64,000 nucleotides of DNA from Pseudoruegeria aquimaris (GTDB lineage: Bacteria > Pseudomonadota > Alphaproteobacteria > Rhodobacterales > Rhodobacteraceae): positions 62,001-126,000 of the forward strand of contig NZ_FWFQ01000004.1 in the NCBI RefSeq assembly GCF_900172235.1, given 5' to 3'. The position numbers and the translations under genes were made by a program. The notes beneath the pieces were generated by a model, which was not told the DNA's origin, made no database searches, and was given only the letters and a program-made list of their open reading frames with translations. Positions 25,661 through 33,595 of the stretch are shown piece by piece. The stretch's first letter is position 1. Each line of letters begins with the position of its first letter.

Positions 25661-26140
25661 TCGGGCGGCCTTTCGCAGGGTCTTCTGCACCTTGGGCTTG
25701 CGGCGGAGTTCGCGGAACAGCGCGGAAAGCTCCTCCTCCTTCACGTGCCTGGCCGCTTCCTTGGCGGTGAACCACTTGCGCTTGCGCTCGCCGCGTTCCT
25801 TCCAGCGCTCGGCCAGATCCTCGACCAGAAGCGGGTAGACCTTCACCTTGGTCGGCACGCGGGTGCCGTCGTCGAGCCGCTTCTCGTAGCGGAAGCTGCC
25901 GAGCGGCTCGCGCAGAACCTTGCCCTCGGCGCCGGCTTCCTCCTCGGCCTCGATGGCGGCGGCCTTCCACGGGCTCTTGCCCTCCATCGTCCAGCCCTTT
26001 GGCAGCACCCAGCGGCCGGTGTCGCGGGACGTGACGAGCAGAATCTCCAGCTTGCCGTCCTTGCGCCAGCGTACCGGCAGCGCGGCGACCTGCCGGCCCT
26101 TGCCGGCCTTCTTGAGCTTGTCTTGTTTCTTCTTGTTCAT
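25652..26140 (-). CDS. Nudix hydrolase, diphosphoinositol-polyphosphate-phosphohydrolase-like
   Basis: A 162-residue Nudix protein. The Nudix box spans residues 49-71 (starts PKGWTMEGKSPW, ends EAEEEAG), with the substrate-loop WVLPKGW just before it, as in the DIPP/MTH1-like subgroup common in Rhizobiales and Rhodobacterales. Both termini are strongly basic (KKKQDKLKKAGKGR and KTLRKAARKK), suggesting contact with nucleic acid or phosphate-rich ligands. Substrate is not predictable. It lies about 95 bp downstream of phnM on the same strand. Confidence 0.85.
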   Translation of the reverse strand: MNKKKQDKLKKAGKGRQVAALPVRWRKDGKLEILLVTSRDTGRWVLPKGWTMEGKSPWKAAAIEAEEEAGAEGKVLREPLGSFRYEKRLDDGTRVPTKVKVYPLLVEDLAERWKERGERKRKWFTAKEAARHVKEEELSALFRELRRKPKVQKTLRKAARKK

Positions 26141-26236
26141 CGCACGATGCGGGATCTGCTCTGCCTGTTCGCTGGCGGCACGTTATGCGCCCGCCGCAGC
26201 GGCTGCAAGTCCGGCACCGGGGCCGGGCGGCGGCGC

Positions 26237-27421
26237 TCAGCCGACGCGGTGGCCCTGCGCCCAGACCGCGCGCACCACCGGGACGTCGCCGGCGCGCGCC
26301 ACCCGGATCACGTCGGCGCGCAGGCCCTCGGCAAGCCGGCCGCGGTCCGCAAGCCCGGCGGCCTCGGCCGGGCGGTGGGTCACGCAGGCCGCCGCGCGTG
26401 GCAGATCGCCCCAGAGCGCGGCGAGGCGGAAGGCCGCCAGCAGCAGCGCGCCGGGCACGTAATCCGAGGAGAGGATGTCCAGCAGGCCGGCCTCCGCCAA
26501 TTCCTGGGCCGCGACGTTGCCTGAATGCGAGCCGCCCCGGATCAGGTTCGGCGCCCCCATCATCACCGCGATGCCGGCCGCGCGGCAGGCCTGCGCGGCG
26601 GTGCGGGTGGTGGGAAACTCGGCGAAGCCCACGCCCTTGGCGGCGGAGGCGGCCACCTGTTCGGGCGTGGTGTCGTCGTGACTGGCGAGCACGGCGCCCA
26701 GCCGGGCGGCCTCGGCCACGGCGCCGGCCTCGTGCCGCGCCCCGAGACGGGCCTGCAACGCGCCGAGGCGGGCCACGTGCTCGGCGAACTCGGCCTCGCT
26801 GAAATTGCGCTTCTTGGTGACGTAGGTCTTCATCGCCTCGAGATCGCGGAACTGGCGCTGGCCGGGGGTGTGATCCATCAGGCTGACGATGCCCACCCTG
26901 TCCTCGGGGCCGAATTTCGCAAGCTCCTCCAGCAGCGTCTCCGAGCAGATCTCGGCGCGCAGGTGCAGGAAATGGCTGATCTTGAAATGGCCGGCCGCGC
27001 GGGCCGCCAGCAGCTCGTCGGCCAGCTGGCGCGCATATTCGCCGTAGCCCCGGCTGCCGGAATGGATCGAGCCCACCCGCAGCGCGTCGAAGACGGTGGT
27101 GATGCCGGTGGAGGCCAGTTCGGTATCATGGGCGAGCAGGGCGGGCAGGTGCGGCCAGTCGACCTCGGGCCGGGGCTCGATGTGGCGTTCGAGGTTGTCG
27201 GTGTGCAGCTCCACGAGTCCGGGCATCACGATGTCGCCGCCGCAATCGATCGCGCCGGTGGGCGCCGGTCCGCCGTCCGCGATGCGCGCGATGCGCCCCG
27301 CTTCGAAGGTGATGTGCCCGCGGCACAGGCGATCGGGCAGCACGAGGCACGCATTGGCCAGCGTGAGCGGCGGGGCGTGGCGGGCGGAGGAAGGCTCTGC
27401 GGGCGAAACGGGGGCGTTCAT
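26237..27421 (-). CDS. phnM: PhnM, alpha-D-ribose 1-methylphosphonate 5-triphosphate diphosphatase
   Basis: A 394-residue amidohydrolase-fold enzyme. The PhnM motif VELHTDNLERHIEPRP gives two metal-binding histidines; SLMDHTPGQRQF, ASHDDTTPEQV and LSSDYVPGALL supply the rest of the metal site and the C-terminal signature. In the C-P lyase pathway PhnM removes pyrophosphate from the ribose triphosphate intermediate. Here it stands alone, with no phnG-L nearby, so it may serve a phn cluster elsewhere or another substrate. The start is the ATG giving MNAPVSPAEPSS; an in-frame start 45 bp upstream is possible. Confidence 0.9.
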   Translation of the reverse strand: MNAPVSPAEPSSARHAPPLTLANACLVLPDRLCRGHITFEAGRIARIADGGPAPTGAIDCGGDIVMPGLVELHTDNLERHIEPRPEVDWPHLPALLAHDTELASTGITTVFDALRVGSIHSGSRGYGEYARQLADELLAARAAGHFKISHFLHLRAEICSETLLEELAKFGPEDRVGIVSLMDHTPGQRQFRDLEAMKTYVTKKRNFSEAEFAEHVARLGALQARLGARHEAGAVAEAARLGAVLASHDDTTPEQVAASAAKGVGFAEFPTTRTAAQACRAAGIAVMMGAPNLIRGGSHSGNVAAQELAEAGLLDILSSDYVPGALLLAAFRLAALWGDLPRAAACVTHRPAEAAGLADRGRLAEGLRADVIRVARAGDVPVVRAVWAQGHRVG

Positions 27422-27758
27422 GCGGGGCACTCGTTGGGGGACGGGGCCGTCGAGGGCCGTTCGCACCGGCCAGGCCTGCTCATTTTCGGAAAAGCCTACA
27501 CCACTTGCCGAAGCGCGAAAGCCGAATTTCGCGGCGCGGCGGCCTTTGGTTCGCCATCCTATTCCGATGGCACCGCGCCCGCCCTTGCGGAAACCGCCCT
27601 CGCGGGGCTATACGCGGGCTTCGTCTTTCCCGTGCTGCCTTGCCCATCGGAGCCATCGGAGCCCTCAGCCATGCGTGACATCCAAAGCGCCCAACCGCCC
27701 CGTCGCCTGTCCGGCCCCCACGTTTCGTGCCGCGCGGGCTGCCGCAAGGGAGGGGCCG
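27422..27758. other. Intergenic region between divergent phnM and dusA
   Basis: This 337-bp region separates two divergent genes. I see no convincing additional gene: the frames open through it merely extend dusA upstream and lack a ribosome site. It contains a small tandem duplication (CATCGGAGC twice, 27645-27662). Promoters for both genes must lie here but no strong -35/-10 pair was picked out. Confidence 0.4.
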
Positions 27759-28754
27759 ATGGCTGACCCGGTGACCGCGAGCGCCCGCCTGTCCGTCGCA
27801 CCAATGATGGACTGGACCGATCGCCACTGCCGCTACCTGCATCGGCTGATGAGCGCGCGGACGTTGCTCTACACCGAGATGGTCACCGCGCCGGCGCTGG
27901 TGCGCGGGCAGGCGCGGCATCTTCTGGCCTTCAATCCCGAGGAACACCCCGTCGCGGTGCAGTTGGGCGGCTCGGAGCCGGCGGAGCTGGCGGAAGCCAC
28001 GGCCATGGCCTGCGAAGAGGGCTATGACGAGGTGAACCTCAACGTCGGCTGCCCGTCGGACAGGGTGCAGTCGGGCCGGTTCGGCGCGGTGCTGATGACG
28101 GAGCCCGCGCTGGTGGCGCGCTGCGTGTCGGCCATGATCGAGGCCGCCTCGGTGGAGGTGACGGTGAAATGCCGCATCGGCGTGGACGACCAGGACCCGG
28201 AGGCCGTGCTTCCCGATTTCATCGCCCGGATGCGCGACGCCGGCGTGCGCCGGATGCAGATCCATGCGCGCAAGGCCTGGCTGCAGGGGCTGAGCCCCAA
28301 GGAAAACCGCGATATCCCGCCCCTGGACTACCCGCTGGTGCTGCGGATGAAGGCGCGCTTTCCCGACATGCACCTCTCCATCAACGGCGGCATCACCTCG
28401 CTCGCGCAGGCCGAGGCCTTCCTCGCCGACGGGCTGGACGGGGTGATGATCGGGCGCGCGGCCTACCATGGGCCTTCGGATGTGCTCCTGCAGGCCGACC
28501 AGCGGATCTACGGAGAAACCACCGCGCCACGCAGCCCCGAAGAGGTCGTGCGCCTGATGCTGCCCTACATCGCGAACCACCTGGCCGAGGGGGGCAAGCT
28601 GGGCAATGTCACGCGCCACATGCTGGGCCTGTTCACCGGGCGGCCCGGCGCGCGGCAGTGGCGGCGGATCCTTTCCGAAGGGGCGCATCGGCCCGGCGCC
28701 GGCGTGGCGCTGGTGGAGGAAGCGCTCGGCGCGGTGAGCCCCGCCGCCGCCTGA
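27759..28754 (+). CDS. dusA: tRNA-dihydrouridine synthase A
   Basis: A 331-residue FMN-dependent enzyme that reduces uridine to dihydrouridine in the tRNA D-loop. It opens SVAPMMDWTDRHCRYLHR, has the catalytic Cys in LNVGCPSDRVQSG, and IHARKAWLQGLSPKENR, which is the DusA subgroup signature; SINGGIT and GVMIGRAAYHGP bind the flavin phosphate. The start is ATG with a GGGAGGGG ribosome site; upstream in-frame codons were rejected because family members begin at this point. It stands alone. Confidence 0.95.
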   Translation: MADPVTASARLSVAPMMDWTDRHCRYLHRLMSARTLLYTEMVTAPALVRGQARHLLAFNPEEHPVAVQLGGSEPAELAEATAMACEEGYDEVNLNVGCPSDRVQSGRFGAVLMTEPALVARCVSAMIEAASVEVTVKCRIGVDDQDPEAVLPDFIARMRDAGVRRMQIHARKAWLQGLSPKENRDIPPLDYPLVLRMKARFPDMHLSINGGITSLAQAEAFLADGLDGVMIGRAAYHGPSDVLLQADQRIYGETTAPRSPEEVVRLMLPYIANHLAEGGKLGNVTRHMLGLFTGRPGARQWRRILSEGAHRPGAGVALVEEALGAVSPAAA

Positions 28755-28855
28755 CCGGCGCTTGTCTCGGGCATGGCCCGAGAAATCGGTCGACACGGGC
28801 GGCCAACGGTCTAGAAATACTACGACCTGAAAAAGACCACCGCAAGAGGCCGCCC

Positions 28856-29680
28856 ATGCCCCCCATCGCCGATCTTCTTCCCCTGCTTGCGCTGCTGCTC
28901 GTGATCGGGGCCTTCGCCGGGGTGCTCGCGGGGCTTCTGGGCGTGGGTGGCGGCATCGTGCTGGTGCCGGCCTTCTTCTACGCCTTCAGCGTGCTGGGCT
29001 ACGAGAGCGATCAGCTGATGCAGATCTGCCTCGCCACGTCGCTCGCCACCATCGTCGTCACCTCGCTGCGCTCGCTTTCCAGCCACAACAAGAAGGGCGC
29101 TGTGGATTGGGAGATCCTCAGGACATGGGCGCCGGGGATCGTGATCGGGGCCATCGTCGGCGTGCTGGCGGCCTCTTCGCTGCGCTCGGTGGTGCTCCAG
29201 GGGATCTTCGGGGTGCTGGGCATGGTGATCGGCCTCTACATGGGCTTCGGCAAATCCGACTGGCGGCTGGGGGATGCGATGCCCGCGGGGCTGCGCCGGG
29301 CGGTGATGTCGCCGATGCTGGGCTTTCTCTCCGTGCTGATGGGGATCGGCGGCGGCTCCTTCGGCGTGCCGGTGATGAGCCTCTACAACGTTGCCATCCA
29401 CCGCGCCGTCGCCACGGCGGCCGGTTTCGGGGTGATCATCGCGGTGCCCGGCGTGATCGGCTTCCTGCTGGTGCCGATCGAACCCGGCAATGCACCGCCC
29501 TTCACCGTGGGGGCGGTGAACCTGCCCACTTTCGCCGTCATCATCGCCATGACGCTGATCAGCACGCCCTACGGGGTGAAGCTGGCCCACGCGATGGATC
29601 CGAAGCCGCTCAAGCGCGTCTTTGCCGCCTTCCTGACGCTGGTGGCGCTGAACATGCTGCGCAAGGCGCTCGGGTTCTGA
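28856..29680 (+). CDS. TauE/SafE-family membrane permease
   Basis: A 274-residue protein with seven to eight membrane segments and the family repeats AGVLAGLLGVGGGIVLVPAF near the N-terminus and GFLSVLMGIGGGSFGVPV in the middle. The TauE/SafE family exports sulfite, sulfoacetate and other small organic anions. The substrate here is not indicated by its neighbours. The stop is 4 bp before a GTG-started gene, so the two probably form an operon. Confidence 0.9.
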   Translation: MPPIADLLPLLALLLVIGAFAGVLAGLLGVGGGIVLVPAFFYAFSVLGYESDQLMQICLATSLATIVVTSLRSLSSHNKKGAVDWEILRTWAPGIVIGAIVGVLAASSLRSVVLQGIFGVLGMVIGLYMGFGKSDWRLGDAMPAGLRRAVMSPMLGFLSVLMGIGGGSFGVPVMSLYNVAIHRAVATAAGFGVIIAVPGVIGFLLVPIEPGNAPPFTVGAVNLPTFAVIIAMTLISTPYGVKLAHAMDPKPLKRVFAAFLTLVALNMLRKALGF

Positions 29681-29684
29681 TCCG

Positions 29685-30476
29685 GTGAGCGATCGGGCCG
29701 GGCTCCGCGCGCGCGGATGGCTGCGCTTCCCGGCCGACGCCGCCTTGCGGGCCTGGGCCGAGGCCGCCCTGCCGGCGGCGCGCGTGGCGATCCACGCCCC
29801 GGAAAACGCCCATTGGCATCGCCACGGAGGCACCTGGTTCGCCGGCGTGAACGCTTTGGAAAACGATGCCTCCGGTCGGATCGGGGGCGTGCCGCTGGCC
29901 GGCGCGGCGGTGGAATTCATCGCCCGGCACCTCGGCGCGCCCGAGGCCTGGGACAAGGCGCAGATCTCCGCCGTGCTGCCGGGCTACCCGGGCAGGGATG
30001 CCGGCGAAAGCGATGCCGCCCACCGCTTCCGGCTCCGGCGTGACGCCGCCCATGTCGACGGGCTGCTGCCGGTCGGCCCCCGGCGTCGGCGCAAGGCCGC
30101 GGAGCCCCATGCCTTCATCCTCGGCATCGCCCTGAACCAGGCCGGTCCCGAGGCCAGCCCGCTCGTCGTCTGGGAGGGCAGCCACGAGGTGATCCGCGCG
30201 GCCTTTTTGGAGGCGCTGGACGGCGTGCCGCAGCGCGAATGGGCTGAACAGGACCTCACCGACATCTACCAGGCCACGCGCCGGCGGATCTTCGAAACCT
30301 GCCCGCGCCGCTGCCTGCCGCTGCGCCCGGGCGAGGCGATCCTGCTGCACCGTCTGGCGCTGCACGGTATCGCGCCGTGGCAGGCGGGCGCGCAGGCGGG
30401 GGCGGAGGGGCGCGTCATCGCCTATTTCCGCCCGCCGATGCCCGGAGGCGTGACGGCGTGGCTGGCCACCCCCTGA
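29685..30476 (+). CDS. Putative phytanoyl-CoA-dioxygenase-like Fe(II)/2-oxoglutarate oxygenase
   Basis: A 263-residue soluble protein starting at GTG four bases after the TauE-like gene. The pattern HVDGLLPVG (His-x-Asp, about residue 125) and a distal HRLALHGIAPW followed by RVIAYFRPP is consistent with a double-stranded beta-helix oxygenase that binds iron through His-Asp-His and 2-oxoglutarate through Arg. ALNQAGPEASPLVVWEGSHE resembles the substrate-side strand of PhyH proteins. Substrate is unknown. A basic patch PRRRRKAAE interrupts the expected strand. The fold call is a motif-level inference. Confidence 0.6.
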   Translation: MSDRAGLRARGWLRFPADAALRAWAEAALPAARVAIHAPENAHWHRHGGTWFAGVNALENDASGRIGGVPLAGAAVEFIARHLGAPEAWDKAQISAVLPGYPGRDAGESDAAHRFRLRRDAAHVDGLLPVGPRRRRKAAEPHAFILGIALNQAGPEASPLVVWEGSHEVIRAAFLEALDGVPQREWAEQDLTDIYQATRRRIFETCPRRCLPLRPGEAILLHRLALHGIAPWQAGAQAGAEGRVIAYFRPPMPGGVTAWLATP

Positions 30477-30572
30477 GCCCGAGGGCGCGGGCTTGACGCC
30501 GGCCCGCCACGGGCGTTTGCTGGCGCGGGGACGCGCGGTCGCCACGGAAGTTGCCACGGAAAGGATACGGCC

Positions 30573-31298
30573 ATGATCGAGATCGTGCCGGGCCGCCCCG
30601 AAGGGGTGCTGGAAGTGAAGATCACCGGAAAGCTCACCGCCGAGGATTACGAAGCGGTGCTGATGCCGGCCATCGAGGAGGCCCTCTGGGACCGGGACGG
30701 CATCCGTTTCCTGGCCCAGATCGGCCCCGGCTTCGAAGGGGTCACCGGCGGCGCGGCGCTGGACGATCTGCGCCTCGGCCTGCGCCACTGGCGGGGCTTC
30801 GACCGCATCGCGCTGGTGACGGACGCCGGCTGGCTCGAAACCGCCGCCCGCGCCATGAGCGTGCTGTCTCCCTGCCCGATGAAGGTCTTCGGCCTCGACG
30901 AGCTGGAGGAAGCGCGGCTCTGGCTCGCCGAAAGCCTCGGCGCCGTCCACATGGAGGATCTCGGCGGCGGCGTGCTCCATATCCAGTTGCTCGGCCAGCT
31001 GGATGCGGCCGTCTACGAGGGGGCGAACGCGCGGCTCGACGCCTTCGTGCGCGAAAACGACAGCGTGCGCTTCCTGCTCGATCTGCGCGCGTTCGACGGC
31101 TGGCTCGGGCTCTCGGCGCTGGGGCAGCACTTCAGCCTCGTGCGCGATCACCACCGGATCCCCGACAAGATCGCCTTCGTGGGCACGAAGGAATGGCAGA
31201 AGATGGCCGAACGCATCGCTTCGCGCTTCCTCGCCGCCGACGTCCGGTATTTCGACGCCGCCCAGATCGAGGCGGCGAAGGTCTGGCTGAAGGAGTAG
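30573..31298 (+). CDS. Tandem SpoIIAA-like (STAS/SEC14-type) domain protein
   Basis: A 241-residue protein built of two copies of a domain of about 120 residues. Copy 1 runs from MIEIVPGRPEGVLEVKITGK to the W-L-A segment near residue 119, and copy 2 from about 122, beginning MEDLGGGVLHIQLLGQL. Both contain the pattern (E/A)-x-Y-E-x-(V/A)-x2-(P/R)-x-(I/L)-(E/D) and an R-F-L-(A/L)-x-(I/L) strand. SpoIIAA-like domains bind hydrophobic ligands or act as protein-interaction modules. Single-domain versions are common in alphaproteobacteria; the in-tandem fusion is less usual. It is monocistronic with ATG and a GAAAGGA ribosome site. Confidence 0.8.
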   Translation: MIEIVPGRPEGVLEVKITGKLTAEDYEAVLMPAIEEALWDRDGIRFLAQIGPGFEGVTGGAALDDLRLGLRHWRGFDRIALVTDAGWLETAARAMSVLSPCPMKVFGLDELEEARLWLAESLGAVHMEDLGGGVLHIQLLGQLDAAVYEGANARLDAFVRENDSVRFLLDLRAFDGWLGLSALGQHFSLVRDHHRIPDKIAFVGTKEWQKMAERIASRFLAADVRYFDAAQIEAAKVWLKE

Positions 31299-31395
31299 GG
31301 GCCGCCCCCGGCCGCCCTCATCGGGCGGGGCGTGCCTTCGACCGGAACACGGCCGGGACGCGAAGGGAAGCGGAAAAGGAAAAAGCCGTCAGCGG

Positions 31396-31638
31396 CTATG
31401 AGCCGGCGTCCCGCCCCAGCCGCGCCGCCCGGCCGCCCCGGCGCTTCTTCAGGCGCGGGGCGCGGGAGGGAAGCTCGGCCATGATCGCGGCGCGCTCGTC
31501 CGGGCTCATCTTCGACCAGCCGCCGATCTCCTCCAACGTGCGCAGGCAGCCCGTGCAGATCCGCTCCTCTGGGTGCACCACGCAGATGCGGATGCAGGGG
31601 CTTTCGATCTCCTGCCGCTGCCAGACCTCGTCCTTCAC
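31396..31638 (-). CDS. DUF1289 family small cysteine-rich protein
   Basis: An 80-residue protein with the DUF1289 pattern: C-x3-C followed about 9 residues later by C-x2-C (SPCIRICVVHPEERICTGC), which resembles a metal or iron-sulfur site, then RTLEEIGGWSKMSPDER. The C-terminal 25 residues are strongly basic (APRLKKRRGGRAARLG). Function is unknown. It overlaps the 3' end of ruvX by four bases and closes the ccmI-ruvX operon, an order conserved in related bacteria. Confidence 0.85.
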   Translation of the reverse strand: MKDEVWQRQEIESPCIRICVVHPEERICTGCLRTLEEIGGWSKMSPDERAAIMAELPSRAPRLKKRRGGRAARLGRDAGS

Positions 31639-32117
31639 GCCGAACCGCTCCGTTTCAGATGCGCCAGCCGGTCCAGCGCTCCTTGCAGGATATACCCGGC
31701 GGCGACGTGATCGATCACCTCGGAGCGACGTTTTCGTGTCGTATCCGCCTCAAGCAGCGCGCGTTCGGCGGCCACCGTGGACAGGCGCTCGTCCCAGAAG
31801 GTGATCGGCAGATCGGTGAGGCCCCTGAGGTTGCGGGCGAAGGCGCGGGTCTTCTGGCAGCGGGGGCCTTCGGTGCCGTCCATGTTGCGCGGCAGGCCCA
31901 GCACGATGCCGCCGATGCTGCGTTTCTCGAGGATCGCGAGCAGGGCGGAGGCGTCCACGCCGAATTTCTTGCGCCGGATCGTTTCCAGCGGCGTGGCCAC
32001 GGAAAGGAAGCCGTCGCTCACCGCCACGCCGATGGTCTTTTCGCCGAGATCCAGCCCGGCGATCGCCCGCATCGGGGGCAGGGCGGCGGCGAAGTCTTCG
32101 ATGCTCTCGTGGATCAT
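31635..32117 (-). CDS. ruvX: Putative pre-16S rRNA nuclease / Holliday-junction resolvase-fold protein YqgF
   Basis: A 160-residue RNase H-fold protein. Motifs: AGLDLGEKTIGVAVSD with the first catalytic Asp, VLGLPRNMDGTEG, FWDERLSTVAAE with the catalytic Glu, and SEVIDHVAAGYILQGALD with the last acidic residue. YqgF/RuvX processes the 5' end of 16S rRNA precursors in E. coli. The start is ATG overlapping the ccmI stop (ATGA); the open frame upstream lies inside ccmI. Confidence 0.93.
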   Translation of the reverse strand: MIHESIEDFAAALPPMRAIAGLDLGEKTIGVAVSDGFLSVATPLETIRRKKFGVDASALLAILEKRSIGGIVLGLPRNMDGTEGPRCQKTRAFARNLRGLTDLPITFWDERLSTVAAERALLEADTTRKRRSEVIDHVAAGYILQGALDRLAHLKRSGSA

Positions 32118-33349
32118 TGCAGCACACCGGCGGCGCGGGCGGCATCGCGCAGCAGCGCCAGATCGGCCTCGCGCCCGGCGAAGACACCCTGGGATTCCTT
32201 CCAGATCGCATCGGCCTGCCCGGTTTCCCCGAGCACGCCATAGGCGCGGATGAGCCGGGCCCATTCCTCGGCGCTGCCGCCATCCGTGGCCAGCCTGTCG
32301 GCGAGATTGGCCACCATGCCCCGGATCATGGCGTCCCGGTCCTCGGCGTCCATCTCGCTGGCGGCGGCCATGTCCTCGGCGCTCGGGCCGGGCAGGGCGC
32401 CGCCGCCCTCCGCCATCATCGGAGGGGTGAACTCGACGCCCGCGCGCAGGGCCGCTTCGGCGATCTGGCTCATGACGGGCTCATACCACGGATCCTGCGG
32501 TGTGCTGTCGGCCAGCAGCCCGCGCCACATGCGAAAGCCCATGTCGGGGCGGGCGGTCTGCATGAACATGAGGCCCGAGTAGTAGCGCGCGGTGCCGTTG
32601 CCCGGATCGCGGCGCAGCGCCTCGGTGAGCGCCTGCTCGGCCTCGGGCGAGACGTAGCCGCCGGCTGCGATGATCATCAGGTCCGCCAGCGCGGCGTAGT
32701 CCTCGGCGCTGGCCGCATCGCCCTTCAGCTCCACGACCTTCGCCTGCGCCTCGCGGGCGGCGATGAAATTGCCGAGCGCGCTTTCGTTGATGGCCAGCAA
32801 CTGGTAGCCGCGCAGATCGTCTCCGCGCTCGGCCACCGTCTGACGCAGTTTCTCGACGAGTTCCAGGTGCCTGGGATCGGCCTCCGCCTGCGGCAGGCGC
32901 GCGGCCTGCTCGGCTTCGGCCTGGCGCGGACGGCTCTCGCGCAGCTCCTCGGCGAACTGGATGCGCGCCTTCAGCGGCATGTCGGCATAGCCCGGCGCGC
33001 CGAGCCACATGTAGAGTCCGAAGCTGCCCCCGAGGACGGCCACGGCGCAGAGCGCGGCCACCGTGACCGTCGCCGCGCGCGGCGCGGACTGCACCGGCTG
33101 CACGGTCTGCGCGGCCCTGTCGGCTTCGAGGATGCGGCGCTGGATTTCGAGCCGGGCGCGCTCGGCCTCCTCCGGCGCGAGGACGCCGCGGGCCACGTCC
33201 TTGTCGATGGCCTTCAGCTGATCGCGGTAGACGGCAAGGTCCGGATTCTCGCCGGTCTGCGGGGCCGCGCCCGGCCGGCGCAGCAGCGCCAGCACCAGGA
33301 ACGCCACCACGCTGATGCCGATCAGGGCCGTGAGCAGCCAGAATGCCAT
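32114..33349 (-). CDS. ccmI: Cytochrome c biogenesis protein CcmI
   Basis: A 411-residue membrane protein with two N-terminal membrane helices (residues 1-23 and about 95-117) flanking a cytoplasmic loop with a coiled-coil look (YRDQLKAIDKDVARGVLAPEEAERARLEIQ region), then a periplasmic TPR domain with repeats such as EALRRDPGNGTARYYSGLMF. CcmI holds apocytochrome c C-termini for the haem lyase CcmF-CcmH. It heads a minus-strand operon with ruvX and DUF1289. The C-terminal Met/Glu-rich segment after the TPRs has no recognised fold. Confidence 0.92.
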   Translation of the reverse strand: MAFWLLTALIGISVVAFLVLALLRRPGAAPQTGENPDLAVYRDQLKAIDKDVARGVLAPEEAERARLEIQRRILEADRAAQTVQPVQSAPRAATVTVAALCAVAVLGGSFGLYMWLGAPGYADMPLKARIQFAEELRESRPRQAEAEQAARLPQAEADPRHLELVEKLRQTVAERGDDLRGYQLLAINESALGNFIAAREAQAKVVELKGDAASAEDYAALADLMIIAAGGYVSPEAEQALTEALRRDPGNGTARYYSGLMFMQTARPDMGFRMWRGLLADSTPQDPWYEPVMSQIAEAALRAGVEFTPPMMAEGGGALPGPSAEDMAAASEMDAEDRDAMIRGMVANLADRLATDGGSAEEWARLIRAYGVLGETGQADAIWKESQGVFAGREADLALLRDAARAAGVLQ

Positions 33350-33595
33350 GGATTTTCTCCGTCGTTCGGTGTTTGCTTCGGTGTATATAGTTTTCAGACC
33401 GCCCTAAAGGCGCAAAAGCGCCGCAAGCCGCTCACGATCGCTTCAACCGGCCAGGCTTCGGTGCCGCTCCGGCTTGGGTCCAAGCCGCGCAATGTCGCAG
33501 AATGCGTCGTTTTCGCCGCTCGCGGTGGCCAGCCCTTTGGCGGATTATACGAAGAAGCAACAGATGATTTTCGCACCCCGGATTCGACGAGGCCC

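Noticed and set aside
32117-33595. Open plus-strand frame running into soxB
   Set aside because: It is antisense to ccmI and lacks family features; soxB family similarity begins only at 33596.
33350-33595. Glycine-riboswitch-like element upstream of soxB
   Set aside because: No recognisable tandem aptamer core or expression-platform hairpin could be traced.
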